From the NCBI GenBank assembly GCA_937921685.1, contig CAKZUF010000050.1, positions 1-61,212 on the forward strand: 61,212 nucleotides of DNA, written 5' to 3'. A program made the position numbers and the translations under genes. Shown one piece after another: positions 17,040 to 25,116 of the stretch. The notes beneath the pieces were generated by a model. The model had not been told where the DNA came from, ran no database searches, and saw nothing but the letters and a program-made list of their open reading frames with translations. This DNA is from an uncultured archaeon (lineage in GTDB: Archaea; Thermoproteota; Nitrososphaeria_A; Caldarchaeales; Calditenuaceae). Position 1 is the first letter of the stretch; every line of letters begins with the position of its first letter.

Positions 17040-17801
17040 CTAAAAGTCGCCTCCCACCACAATTACCTCACCCGATATGTACGAAGACTCGTCCGAGGCA
17101 AGGAATAGTATCACCCTAGAAACCTCCCCTGGTCTTCCAAGCCTCCCGAAGAGGTAGCGCTTCTTGATATCCTCCTCCGTCAACCCCCTGGCTTCGAGAT
17201 ACCGTCTAAAAAGAGGCGTATCAATTGCCCTTGGAGCCACAGCATTAACCCTAATCCCGAAAGGTGCAAGCTCGAGAGCTAGGGACTTGGTGAAGCCGAT
17301 AATGCCGGCCTTCGACGCCGCATATGCTGAGGACAATAACCCTCCACGGATACCTTGGATCGATGAGACATTGACGATCGAGCCCCTTATAGAATTGTTA
17401 ATCATGTGTGAGACAACGTATTTGGAGAACAGGTAGACCGATTTAAGATTTACATCTATAGTCCTCTGCCAAGCATCGGTGGTAGTCTCAAGAAGTGTAG
17501 CAATCAAGTGAATAGCAGCATTATTCACAAGAATATCTACACGCCCATATCTATTCACAGCACTCTCCACGCATCTCTTCACATCTTCCTCGACTGAGAC
17601 ATCCGCTTTTACAAAAAGGGCTGCCTCCTCTCCGTGCAAGGCTGTGATCTCTTTCTCTAAACGTTTTCCAGCCTCTTCATCGATGTCGACCAAGACTACT
17701 CTGCACCCTTCCTCTGAAAATAATGTCGAGGTTGAGCTTCCTATCCCGCTAGCTGCGCCCGTAATGATCGCTACACGGTCTTTTAACCTGGACTTGCTCA
17801 A
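17040..17801 (-). CDS. Short-chain dehydrogenase/reductase (SDR)
   Basis: 253 aa, classical SDR. Cofactor motif TGAASGIGSS, NNAAI (NNAG-like), catalytic Ser in VSSIQGIRGG, and YAASK as the YxxxK pair. The acidic residue after beta-2 (VDIDEE) favours NAD over NADP. C-terminus ISGEVIVVGGDF. Lies 33 nt after the F420-type oxidoreductase, same strand. Likely interconverts a hydroxyl and a keto group on a sugar, polyol or acid. Confidence 0.9.
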   Translation of the reverse strand: MSKSRLKDRVAIITGAASGIGSSTSTLFSEEGCRVVLVDIDEEAGKRLEKEITALHGEEAALFVKADVSVEEDVKRCVESAVNRYGRVDILVNNAAIHLIATLLETTTDAWQRTIDVNLKSVYLFSKYVVSHMINNSIRGSIVNVSSIQGIRGGLLSSAYAASKAGIIGFTKSLALELAPFGIRVNAVAPRAIDTPLFRRYLEARGLTEEDIKKRYLFGRLGRPGEVSRVILFLASDESSYISGEVIVVGGDF

Positions 17802-17834
17802 GCCGACATATCCTCAAAGAAGTATAGTCGCTTT

Positions 17835-18845
17835 CTATCTATCTTTATATGTTTCCTTTATGTATGGAATAACCCTTGTACCCATGAACCTGACGAACTT
17901 TCTCTGGTCTGGGCTTGTGCTGAGAAACTCGACCTCGTTCACACCCATTCTGACCCATTTCTCAATACGTTTGATAGCATCTTCCTCACAAGTTATTATG
18001 AACCTCTTCTGCAAAACCTGCTCTCTAGTAATTGAACTTCCCAGCCTTTCGAGCTCTCGCGGGTCGTAAATATCTGAGTCGAAAATTCCAGGCACCATTG
18101 TAGGATTCCAGAACCTACACCCTTCAATGGCCCTGTCCAAGTCTTCGTCGTACGAGACCACACTATGAACTATCTTCTTAATCTTCGAGACGTCGCGCCC
18201 CCCATCCGACGCCCCTTTTTCCATCGCGGGTAGTACCTCGCTCACAAAAACTTGCTCAAACACTCGGGCTGAAACCACAACTCCGTCGGCGTAGTAGCCC
18301 GCCACGTAACCTGACTTCTTTCCGCTCGCAACCATGTATACAGGTATATTGGTCTTGGGTTTTGTGTAGAGGTTAGCCTGCCTAAGCTTATAGTATTTGC
18401 CATCATAATCAACAAACTCTCTTGTCCACAGGGCCCTGATTATTTCAAAAGACTCTCGGACACGCATCAGCCTCTCATTATATGGGGGCCATGGCAGCCC
18501 TAATGGCATCTCATTCATCGCCTCACCGGTTGCAAGACATAGAAACACTCGGCCTGGAAAGATAAAGTCTAGTGTCGCATACGCCTGAGCAATGAGGGCC
18601 GGATGGTAGCGCAAAATTGTCGCACACACAGAGCCTATCCTCACTTTATGAGTCCTCTCCGCGGCTATTCCAAGCCAGCTAAGAGCGAAGCCAGAATGTG
18701 CATTTGTATGACTCCACGGATGGAAATGGTCACTAGACCATATATTATCGAAGTTGTAACGCTCAGCCTCCACAGAAAACTCCAGCAGGCTTATAGGATC
18801 GTATTGTTCATGTGCGCAGTAAAAACCAAACTCGATAGTCAACAA
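17835..18845 (-). CDS. F420-dependent oxidoreductase, FGD/Adf-like (LLM class)
   Basis: 336 aa, the length of F420-dependent glucose-6-phosphate dehydrogenase (FGD) and secondary alcohol dehydrogenase (Adf). The F420-binding and catalytic pieces match: SDHFHPW near residue 40 (His and Trp), and CLATGEAMNE near residue 105 (Glu). The N-terminus FGFYCAHEQYDP fits the same subgroup. TTG start, leaderless by the TATA box at 18864-18871. It opens a probable four-gene operon with an SDR, a Gfo/Idh and an MDR, tying F420 reduction to sugar or polyol oxidation. Confidence 0.85.
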   Translation of the reverse strand: MLTIEFGFYCAHEQYDPISLLEFSVEAERYNFDNIWSSDHFHPWSHTNAHSGFALSWLGIAAERTHKVRIGSVCATILRYHPALIAQAYATLDFIFPGRVFLCLATGEAMNEMPLGLPWPPYNERLMRVRESFEIIRALWTREFVDYDGKYYKLRQANLYTKPKTNIPVYMVASGKKSGYVAGYYADGVVVSARVFEQVFVSEVLPAMEKGASDGGRDVSKIKKIVHSVVSYDEDLDRAIEGCRFWNPTMVPGIFDSDIYDPRELERLGSSITREQVLQKRFIITCEEDAIKRIEKWVRMGVNEVEFLSTSPDQRKFVRFMGTRVIPYIKETYKDR

Positions 18846-18863
18846 GGGAAAATATGTAAAGGA

Positions 18864-18871
18864 GATATTTA
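18864..18871 (-). promoter_or_regulatory. TATA box for F420-oxidoreductase operon
   Basis: TAAATATC on the - strand, centred 22-23 nt upstream of the TTG at 18845. The gap 18846-19133 otherwise shows only the divergent + strand box at 19103-19110; I see no RNA gene or coding sequence there. Confidence 0.5.
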
Positions 18872-19102
18872 GAGATAACCCGGTATTCTTCGCATCTAGA
18901 ATAGTAGATGCGCGCCTAAACCCCTAGAGAATCATTCCTAACTGTCTACGGTTCGCTGGCTAATTAAGAATTATTCGTGAACCTGTGACAGCCCTAGTGC
19001 GGAGTTCTTAGATGGCGGTAGTGTGGACTTAAAAGATTTTATGATATTGGAAACAAAAACAATCATACAAGATCAAGAGCCCCTATTTTATGACTAGAAA
19101 AA

Positions 19103-19110
19103 TTTTTAAG
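19103..19110 (+). promoter_or_regulatory. TATA box for SDR at 19134
   Basis: TTTTTAAG about 27 nt upstream of the GTG at 19134: fits a leaderless transcript. Confidence 0.5.
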
Positions 19111-19133
19111 TAGGCAACAGTATTGTAGCTTCT

Positions 19134-19901
19134 GTGAGACTAAAGGATAAGGTGGCTATTGTAACAGGTGGCGCTAGGGGGATAGGGTTTGCAATAGCCT
19201 CAAGGTTTGCGAGAGAAGGTGGGAAGGTCGCGATATTTGACATAGATTTGGAGAGAGCCGAAAAAGCTGTAAATACAATAAAAAATGAGATAAGTGGGGC
19301 AGAAGTCATAGCGTTACAAGCAGATGTAAGCAATGTTGACTCTGTTAAGAGATGCGTAGATGAAGTCGTTAAAAGGTTTGGAAGAATAGATGTATTAGTG
19401 AACAATGCGGCAATCCATCTTGGAAAGCCATTCCAAGAAGAGCCGCTGGAATACTGGGAGAAACAATTCAGAATAAACGTGCTGGGGACGGTTATACCAT
19501 CCCAACTAGTTGTGCCTCACATGATTAAGGCGGGGGGCGGTTCCATAATTAATATCTCATCGAAAGCTGCGATCACAGGTGAGCCGGGACACGCCGCATA
19601 CAGCGCACTGAAGGGCGCAGTTCTCTCCCTAACACTCGCGATGGCGGTTGACCTATCGCCATACAACATCAGAGTCAACGCCATATGCCCCGGACCAACG
19701 GAGACCGACCTGCTATACTCGGCCACGACAGAAGAGGAGCGGAAAAGAATGGCCGCAAGAGCTCTATTGAAGAGGTTGGCGAAGCCCGATGATATAGCGG
19801 CAGCCGCCCTCTACCTAGCATCTGATGATTCTGCATATGTGACTGGCCAGAAGTTCGTCGTGGATGGCGGCATGACAATAGTCGCTGTCGAGAGAGTATA
19901 G
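19134..19901 (+). CDS. Short-chain dehydrogenase/reductase (SDR)
   Basis: 255 aa with a leaderless GTG start. TGGARGIGFA cofactor motif, FDIDLERAEK after beta-2 (NAD-type acidic residue), NNAAI, catalytic ISSKAAI and YSALK (YxxxK), C-terminal VTGQKFVVDGG. Distinct from the SDR at 17040 and on the opposite strand with its own promoter. Likely a sugar or polyol dehydrogenase; substrate unknown. Confidence 0.9.
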   Translation: MRLKDKVAIVTGGARGIGFAIASRFAREGGKVAIFDIDLERAEKAVNTIKNEISGAEVIALQADVSNVDSVKRCVDEVVKRFGRIDVLVNNAAIHLGKPFQEEPLEYWEKQFRINVLGTVIPSQLVVPHMIKAGGGSIINISSKAAITGEPGHAAYSALKGAVLSLTLAMAVDLSPYNIRVNAICPGPTETDLLYSATTEEERKRMAARALLKRLAKPDDIAAAALYLASDDSAYVTGQKFVVDGGMTIVAVERV

Positions 19902-19930
19902 CAGACGCAACACACATACTGGCTGGTAAC

Positions 19931-19939
19931 TTTAATAAG
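19931..19939 (+). promoter_or_regulatory. TATA box for divergent chaperonin
   Basis: TTTAATAAG about 40 nt upstream of the ATG at 19975, implying a leader of roughly 12 nt. The gene is therefore probably monocistronic. Confidence 0.5.
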
Positions 19940-19974
19940 CGCGCGCAATAATCATAGATACGGGTCCCTGATTT

Positions 19975-21606
19975 ATGTCTAAAAAATTCATTATCCGCGA
20001 TCCATTCGCGCTGCATAGGGAGGGTGTATTTAAGAGCCGCGGCTACGCAGCATGGAGAAGTAACATCTATGTGGCTGAAGCTGTATCCGATATACTGAAA
20101 CCGTGCTTTGGTCCAAAAGGCATGTCTAAGCTTGTTATCGACAAGTTTAGTGAAGGTGCGCTCACCAGTCATGGCATGGAGATACTGGAAAAACTTGATC
20201 TCCACCACCCTGTAGCTAAGCTTCTTAGAGAAGCTTCTAAGACCGTTGACAAAACGGTAGGGGATGGCACAAAGACAACAATAATATTGATAGGGGAATT
20301 ATTAAAAAAGGCTGCAGATCTGGCAACTAGGCAGCTAAAAATCAACACAATAATACAAGGGTACATGATAGCATATAATACTGCATTGAAGCGTTTGCGA
20401 TCTTTTAGTATATTAGTAAACACCCTCGATAGTAACTCCATAAAAAAAATTGTATCCACAATGTTCACTGGTAGGGCTTTAGTCAATGCCGATTACTTCT
20501 CAGAACTGGCAACTCAGGCTATAAATGCAACCATCAGAAAAAATGGCGATAATAGGGTCTTAGATAGGGACGCTGTGAAAATCGTTAAAAAAGCTGGTGG
20601 AAGCATCACAGAGAGCAAGGTGCTAGACGGGGTAATCATTGAGAAAGGAGTTGCTCATCCAGCTATGCCGCGGATTATAAAAAATCCGAAGATTGCGATG
20701 CTAAATATGGCCTTGAAAATAGATGAATTCAGACATCTACAACCATTTAAGTATCACATCGATATTAACAGGCCTAGCAGTGTCAGCCAGTTCCTAAGGG
20801 AAGAAGAGAGGCTTATTCAGAGTATGGTTGAGAGGGTGTTATCGGTTGGCGCCAACGTTGTCATCTGTAGAAAGAAAATGGGGGACGTTGCAAAACAATT
20901 GCTTGCAAAGGCGGGCGTTATGGGAATAAGTAGGTTACTTAACGAGAAGGAGTTTACAAGCGTCGCGAAGATCACAGGAGCCAGGATAGTGTCCACTATA
21001 GAGGACATTAAGGAGGAGGACTTAGGGAGAGCAGAACTCATTAGTGAGGTGAGAATAGGAAGTGAGCGGGTGCTGGCTATCGAGGGATGCAATAATGCAG
21101 GAGGCGTTACAGTCCTGTTGAGAGGTTTTTCGGATAACGTGCTAAACGACATAGAACACGCATTTAAAGACTCGATAACCTATGTTTCCTCCATGTTTGG
21201 ATGGCCTGCTTACCTCCCAGGGGGAGGGGCCGTAGAGGAGACACTGGCCATAGCCATTAGAAAGGAGGCCTTGGGGCATGTGGGAAAAGAGCAGGAAGCC
21301 ATTCTCGCATGTGCAGATGCTCTTGAGACTGTGCCTCGGCTTCTGGCAGAAAACTCTGGACATGACCCAATAGAAATATTAGCGGAGTTGAGAGCAAAAC
21401 ATAGAAAAGGCGAGAACCATTACGGTTTTGACGCCATTTCAGGAGAGGTCTGTGACACGGTCAAATCTGGGATAATTGAGTCCTACAGGATGAAGGAGCA
21501 GGTGCTAAAAACAACATTTGAGACAGCCATCATGCTGTTGAGGGTGGACGAGTTGGTTGATAGACGATATGCTAAGAGGCATGAGGGTGAACTAGGCGGA
21601 GAATGA
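19975..21606 (+). CDS. Divergent group II chaperonin (thermosome) paralogue
   Basis: 543 aa, full length with equatorial, intermediate and apical parts. Conserved pieces: FGPKGMSKLVID (45-56), HPVAKLL, GDGTKTT, PGGGAVEE, FKDSI and a C-terminal LLRVDELVDRR. Two ATPase motifs differ from the canonical subunit at 34795: TNDG becomes TSHG (64-67), so the aspartate near the gamma-phosphate (Asp64 in the KS-1 thermosome numbering I recall) is His66, and GDGTT becomes GDGTK. The catalytic Asp of the FKD motif is kept. It may be a regulatory or client-specific subunit that hydrolyses ATP poorly. Flanked by sugar genes, not by other chaperones. Confidence 0.88.
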   Translation: MSKKFIIRDPFALHREGVFKSRGYAAWRSNIYVAEAVSDILKPCFGPKGMSKLVIDKFSEGALTSHGMEILEKLDLHHPVAKLLREASKTVDKTVGDGTKTTIILIGELLKKAADLATRQLKINTIIQGYMIAYNTALKRLRSFSILVNTLDSNSIKKIVSTMFTGRALVNADYFSELATQAINATIRKNGDNRVLDRDAVKIVKKAGGSITESKVLDGVIIEKGVAHPAMPRIIKNPKIAMLNMALKIDEFRHLQPFKYHIDINRPSSVSQFLREEERLIQSMVERVLSVGANVVICRKKMGDVAKQLLAKAGVMGISRLLNEKEFTSVAKITGARIVSTIEDIKEEDLGRAELISEVRIGSERVLAIEGCNNAGGVTVLLRGFSDNVLNDIEHAFKDSITYVSSMFGWPAYLPGGGAVEETLAIAIRKEALGHVGKEQEAILACADALETVPRLLAENSGHDPIEILAELRAKHRKGENHYGFDAISGEVCDTVKSGIIESYRMKEQVLKTTFETAIMLLRVDELVDRRYAKRHEGELGGE

Positions 21607-21730
21607 GCCTCTCTCAGCTACACCGTTGATCCAGCCTTAAGGGCCATTCAACTATCACAGAACAGCTTCCTTGAGGTATGTAGGCATAGCACCACATTAC
21701 ACACTACACATAACACATAGTCGGAAAAAT

Positions 21731-21739
21731 ATTATTTAG
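21731..21739 (+). promoter_or_regulatory. TATA-like box for FGGY kinase
   Basis: ATTATTTAG about 35 nt upstream of the ATG at 21770. The 162-nt gap after the chaperonin holds no other recognisable element. Confidence 0.4.
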
Positions 21740-21769
21740 AGGTCGCTGGTTGAGGTTTGGAGAGGGTCT

Positions 21770-23314
21770 ATGCACTCCCAATACCTCATTGGTGTTGATA
21801 TTGGAACAGCTGGGACGAAAGCAGCAATATTTGACGTTGAGGGAAACCAGTTGGCCGTAGCATACGAGGAATCTAAACTATATTATCCGAGGGTAGGCTG
21901 GGTTGAACAGGTCCCCGAAGACTTCTATATTTCAACCACTAACACTGTAAGGGAGGTTGTAAAGAAGTCTAGGATAGACCCACGCCAAGTCGCGTCAATT
22001 GCTTTCAGCGGACAGATGGCCGGTATAATGGCGATTGATAAGGACTGGAACCCTGTCATGCCATATGACTCGTGGCTCGACATTAGATGTGAAAAATACA
22101 TAGACTATCTGAAGGCAAACTATGAAGAGCTACTAATAGAAAGGACAGGCACTCCGCCAACAGTCGATCACCTGCCCAAAATGATGTGGTGGAAGAATGA
22201 AAGACCTGAAACTTTCGAGAAGATAAGTAAGTTTACTGTGCCCGCGGTGTATGTAGCCGGCAGGCTAGCTGGGTTGAAGGGAGAAGACGCATTTTACGAC
22301 TATACATACGTAACTTTTACAGGATTATTCGATATCCACAAAATGGACTGGTCTGAAGAGCTTGCAGAAGCTTTTAGACTGCCATTAGATAAAATGCCAA
22401 GAGTGGTTAAGCCTTGGGAGGTCATCGGGGAGCTAACACCTGAGTCAGCGGAGAAAATGGGGCTTGTGAGAAGGATACCTATTGTGGCAGGGGCCGGCGA
22501 CGGCATGGCCTGTGCGTTCGGTGCTGGACTGACACAGTCTGGACTATGTCTAGATATCGCCGGGACTGCCTCTGCCTTCTATGTCTCAACGGATAGAGTC
22601 GCCCCAGACATAAAACATAGGACACTGCTACACCTCAAGTCCATCGTCCCTGAGCAGTGGTGCATCGGCGCCTACATCAATGGTGGAGGGCTGTGTCTGA
22701 GATGGTTTAGGGACGAGGTCGCCAAAAAAGAGAAGGAGATGGCCCAACAGCAGGGAAAAGATCCCTACGAAATCCTAGACGAGGAGGCTTCTAAAATCTC
22801 TCCAGGAAGTGAGGGAGTGTTCTTTATACCGCACCTCGGGGGGAGAGCCTATCCCTACAATCCACGCATCAGGGGGGTTTGGTTAGGTTTTAGCTGGAAA
22901 CACACTACAGGACACCTCTACAGGTCTATACTAGAATCCATAGCCTTCGAATATAAGTACTACTTAAAAATTCTGCATGGATTGTTAAGAGACATAAGAA
23001 TAGGAGAGGTTAGGGGGATAGGTGGCGGTAGCAAGAGTAAGATTTGGTGCCAGATAAAAGCCGACATATTGGGAGTACCGTACGTCTTGCTTAATAGAGA
23101 GGAATATGCTGTAACAGCTTTGGCGGTTATAGGTGGATATGGCGTCGGGCTACTCAAAGATTATGTGAAGACGATTAACGAATGGGTCAAGCCTATAAAA
23201 AGGATAGAGCCGAACAGAAAGTTGAGTGAAACTTATGGTAAGTATTCTGAGTACTATGAAAAGCTGATTAAGAGCGTTGATTATATAATGGAGGGTCATA
23301 ATAGACTTTTGTGA
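21770..23314 (+). CDS. FGGY-family carbohydrate kinase (xylulokinase-like)
   Basis: 514 aa, the family's normal length. The N-terminal ATPase fold begins GVDIGTAGTKAAIFD; FSGQMAGIMAID corresponds to the SGQMHG-type substrate motif; DIAGTASAFYV and GIGGGSKSKIWCQIKADILGVP are the C-terminal ATP-binding elements. The nearest pattern is xylulokinase, but ribulo-, glycero- or other ketose/polyol kinases are possible. It directly precedes a CUT2 importer on the same strand, so it probably phosphorylates the imported sugar or its ketose product. Confidence 0.88.
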   Translation: MHSQYLIGVDIGTAGTKAAIFDVEGNQLAVAYEESKLYYPRVGWVEQVPEDFYISTTNTVREVVKKSRIDPRQVASIAFSGQMAGIMAIDKDWNPVMPYDSWLDIRCEKYIDYLKANYEELLIERTGTPPTVDHLPKMMWWKNERPETFEKISKFTVPAVYVAGRLAGLKGEDAFYDYTYVTFTGLFDIHKMDWSEELAEAFRLPLDKMPRVVKPWEVIGELTPESAEKMGLVRRIPIVAGAGDGMACAFGAGLTQSGLCLDIAGTASAFYVSTDRVAPDIKHRTLLHLKSIVPEQWCIGAYINGGGLCLRWFRDEVAKKEKEMAQQQGKDPYEILDEEASKISPGSEGVFFIPHLGGRAYPYNPRIRGVWLGFSWKHTTGHLYRSILESIAFEYKYYLKILHGLLRDIRIGEVRGIGGGSKSKIWCQIKADILGVPYVLLNREEYAVTALAVIGGYGVGLLKDYVKTINEWVKPIKRIEPNRKLSETYGKYSEYYEKLIKSVDYIMEGHNRLL

Positions 23315-23315
23315 T

Positions 23316-23330
23316 AAACACCAAGTGTTT
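23316..23330. repeat. Hairpin AAACAC-CAA-GTGTTT after the FGGY kinase
   Basis: A perfect 6-bp inverted repeat with 3-nt loop begins 2 nt after the kinase stop and ends in T4. It may act as a terminator for the kinase or as an operator for the CUT2 operon starting about 100 nt downstream. Confidence 0.4.
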
Positions 23331-23401
23331 TGTCAAACCCATTTTTGGGGTCTGTGTAGGTGAGTAAAGGGTTTAGGATTTTAATAAACCAGATCGAAAA
23401 G

Positions 23402-23410
23402 CTTATTAAC
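23402..23410 (+). promoter_or_regulatory. TATA box, CUT2 importer operon
   Basis: CTTATTAAC centred 26 nt upstream of the ATG at 23432, supporting that start and a leaderless mRNA instead of the in-frame GTG at 23360. Confidence 0.6.
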
Positions 23411-23431
23411 AGGCTTCAATATCTATATCCG

Positions 23432-25042
23432 ATGTCTGAAAAGGAAAACCGGGAAAGAATGTTATCTAGGCGCGCTGCAATCGGGCAGGCAGCTAAGATA
23501 GCAGGAGTAGCCGCGGCAGGATTGGTCGTTGGGGGTGTTGTTGGGTATCTGGCAAAGCCTGAGGCGCCACCTGCCCCGCCAAGAACAGTAACCGTGGAGA
23601 GGACGGTAGCCGCTCCAGCCCAAACAGTAACCGTTGAAAGAACAGTAACAGTTGCTGCACCGGCCGCCCCAGGACTAGCCGAGCTTAGGGCCGAGTTAGC
23701 TAAGAAATACGCAACCGGTAAGCCCGGAGACAAATTCCTTGTAGGATACGTCACGTGGACCTTGGCACAAGAGGCGCCGAAGTATGACTATCAGGGCGCC
23801 GACCAGGCTGCCAAACAGCTTGAACTCGACTTCAAGGGAATAGAGATAGGGGCTGAGGCGTTAAAGGCCGTAGAGGCAACTGACTCACTTATAGCTGCAG
23901 GTGCTAAGGGCATTGTCTACTGGGCCCCGGCCATAGCCGCTATGCAAGAAATAGTGAGGCTTTGTGAGGAGAATAAGGTGTTTGCGTCCACGGCTTGGAC
24001 TAGGGACCCAGCCCTATTACCCGGAGACAAGGGGCCGCACTGGTTCCTAGAGTTTAGCACAATGTCGGACGAGATGAGCTTCCACTGCATGACGCTCCTC
24101 TACGAGAAGATGAGGAAGTATAATAAGAGCAAGGTCCTCCACGTACAGTCTTCAAAGACGATTGCACCAGACTCTACCGCACTAATTAATCAGGGAATCG
24201 CCATTGCGTGGAGAAAGTACCCATTCATACAGAATCTCGGGCACTATTGGGGTGAGTGGGCATATCCTGGAGGTAGAAAGGCTGGAGAGGATGCATTAGC
24301 GGTGAGAACTGACTACGAGGCTGTTTGGGGGCACAACGACGACCAGGCGATGGGCACAGTTTCAGTATTCAAGGAGAGGGGGATAGACATAGGACCATTT
24401 GCGGCTGCTAGGGACGCAATAGTAGCATGTGTAGACTTAGTGATAAAGGGCGAGTGGTTTGTAACATCGCTCACCGAATTCCAATACTTTGGAGGCAAAC
24501 GCGTCGCTGCTATCTATGATGCGGTGACAGGGGCTTCATATCCACTCAGAGACGAGATGGTTCAGTCGCCGTGGGTCACCACTGTTCTCAACCTCTCAAC
24601 ACCAGGGATCAAGGAGGAGAACGAGGAACTGATTAGGAGCTCTGGGCTTGAATGGCATCCAAACTTCGTAGTAGTTGATGCGGCCAAGCTCCTAGACTTT
24701 CTGAAGATAAGCGAAGTATATCCGTCAAAGTTGTATCCATACGACTTCAGGACGTTATCTGTCGGCAAGGTCAGAGAACTCGGACTGACATATGACAGGC
24801 ACGCAAAGAACTACTTAACGGCAAACGACTACTACTACGTTCCAATGATGGATAGGATGAAAGTAACAGACGACAGAACAAAGGGAGAAAACTTGGAGTC
24901 ATTCAGAAAGCAATTCGGATTAACCATGAAATACTTCCTAGACCTGAACTGGGACACATGGAAAGAAAATGAGGCCAAAATAAGCGCCGCTCAGGCAGAG
25001 GGGCTGAAGCTACTGCCTCGGTGGGGAGCAGCAGTCGAATAA
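23432..25042 (+). CDS. CUT2-type sugar ABC transporter substrate-binding protein, Tat-anchored
   Basis: 536 aa from the ATG at 23432, set by the TATA box. Twin-arginine motif SRRAAI (12-17), Ala/Gly/Val membrane segment (about 18-43), then a Pro/Ala/Thr/Val linker with repeated TVTVERTV units. The mature part has the periplasmic-binding-protein fold of ribose/xylose/inositol-type receptors (LIAAGAKGIVYWAP, VWGHNDDQAMGTV). It is longer than bacterial RbsB (about 300 aa), with an extra C-terminal section rich in Tyr/Trp. No lipobox; anchoring is as in the CUT1 receptor. First gene of the importer operon. Confidence 0.87.
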   Translation: MSEKENRERMLSRRAAIGQAAKIAGVAAAGLVVGGVVGYLAKPEAPPAPPRTVTVERTVAAPAQTVTVERTVTVAAPAAPGLAELRAELAKKYATGKPGDKFLVGYVTWTLAQEAPKYDYQGADQAAKQLELDFKGIEIGAEALKAVEATDSLIAAGAKGIVYWAPAIAAMQEIVRLCEENKVFASTAWTRDPALLPGDKGPHWFLEFSTMSDEMSFHCMTLLYEKMRKYNKSKVLHVQSSKTIAPDSTALINQGIAIAWRKYPFIQNLGHYWGEWAYPGGRKAGEDALAVRTDYEAVWGHNDDQAMGTVSVFKERGIDIGPFAAARDAIVACVDLVIKGEWFVTSLTEFQYFGGKRVAAIYDAVTGASYPLRDEMVQSPWVTTVLNLSTPGIKEENEELIRSSGLEWHPNFVVVDAAKLLDFLKISEVYPSKLYPYDFRTLSVGKVRELGLTYDRHAKNYLTANDYYYVPMMDRMKVTDDRTKGENLESFRKQFGLTMKYFLDLNWDTWKENEAKISAAQAEGLKLLPRWGAAVE

Positions 25043-25116
25043 AAATATATCCGTAATTTTTTATTTATGTGAAATATTTTTTAATTGCGCTTGACATTAT
25101 TTATGTTGAGCGGAAA

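Noticed and set aside
17835..17860. TATA-like string ACATATAAAG before the SDR at 17801
   Set aside because: It is the coding sequence for the end of the F420-oxidoreductase (ETYKDR stop), so coincidence is likely; the SDR is probably read from the upstream promoter.
18846..19133. Search for tRNA or small RNA in the divergent gap
   Set aside because: No acceptor/T-arm pattern (GGTTCRA...) and no convincing paired stems; only promoters seen.
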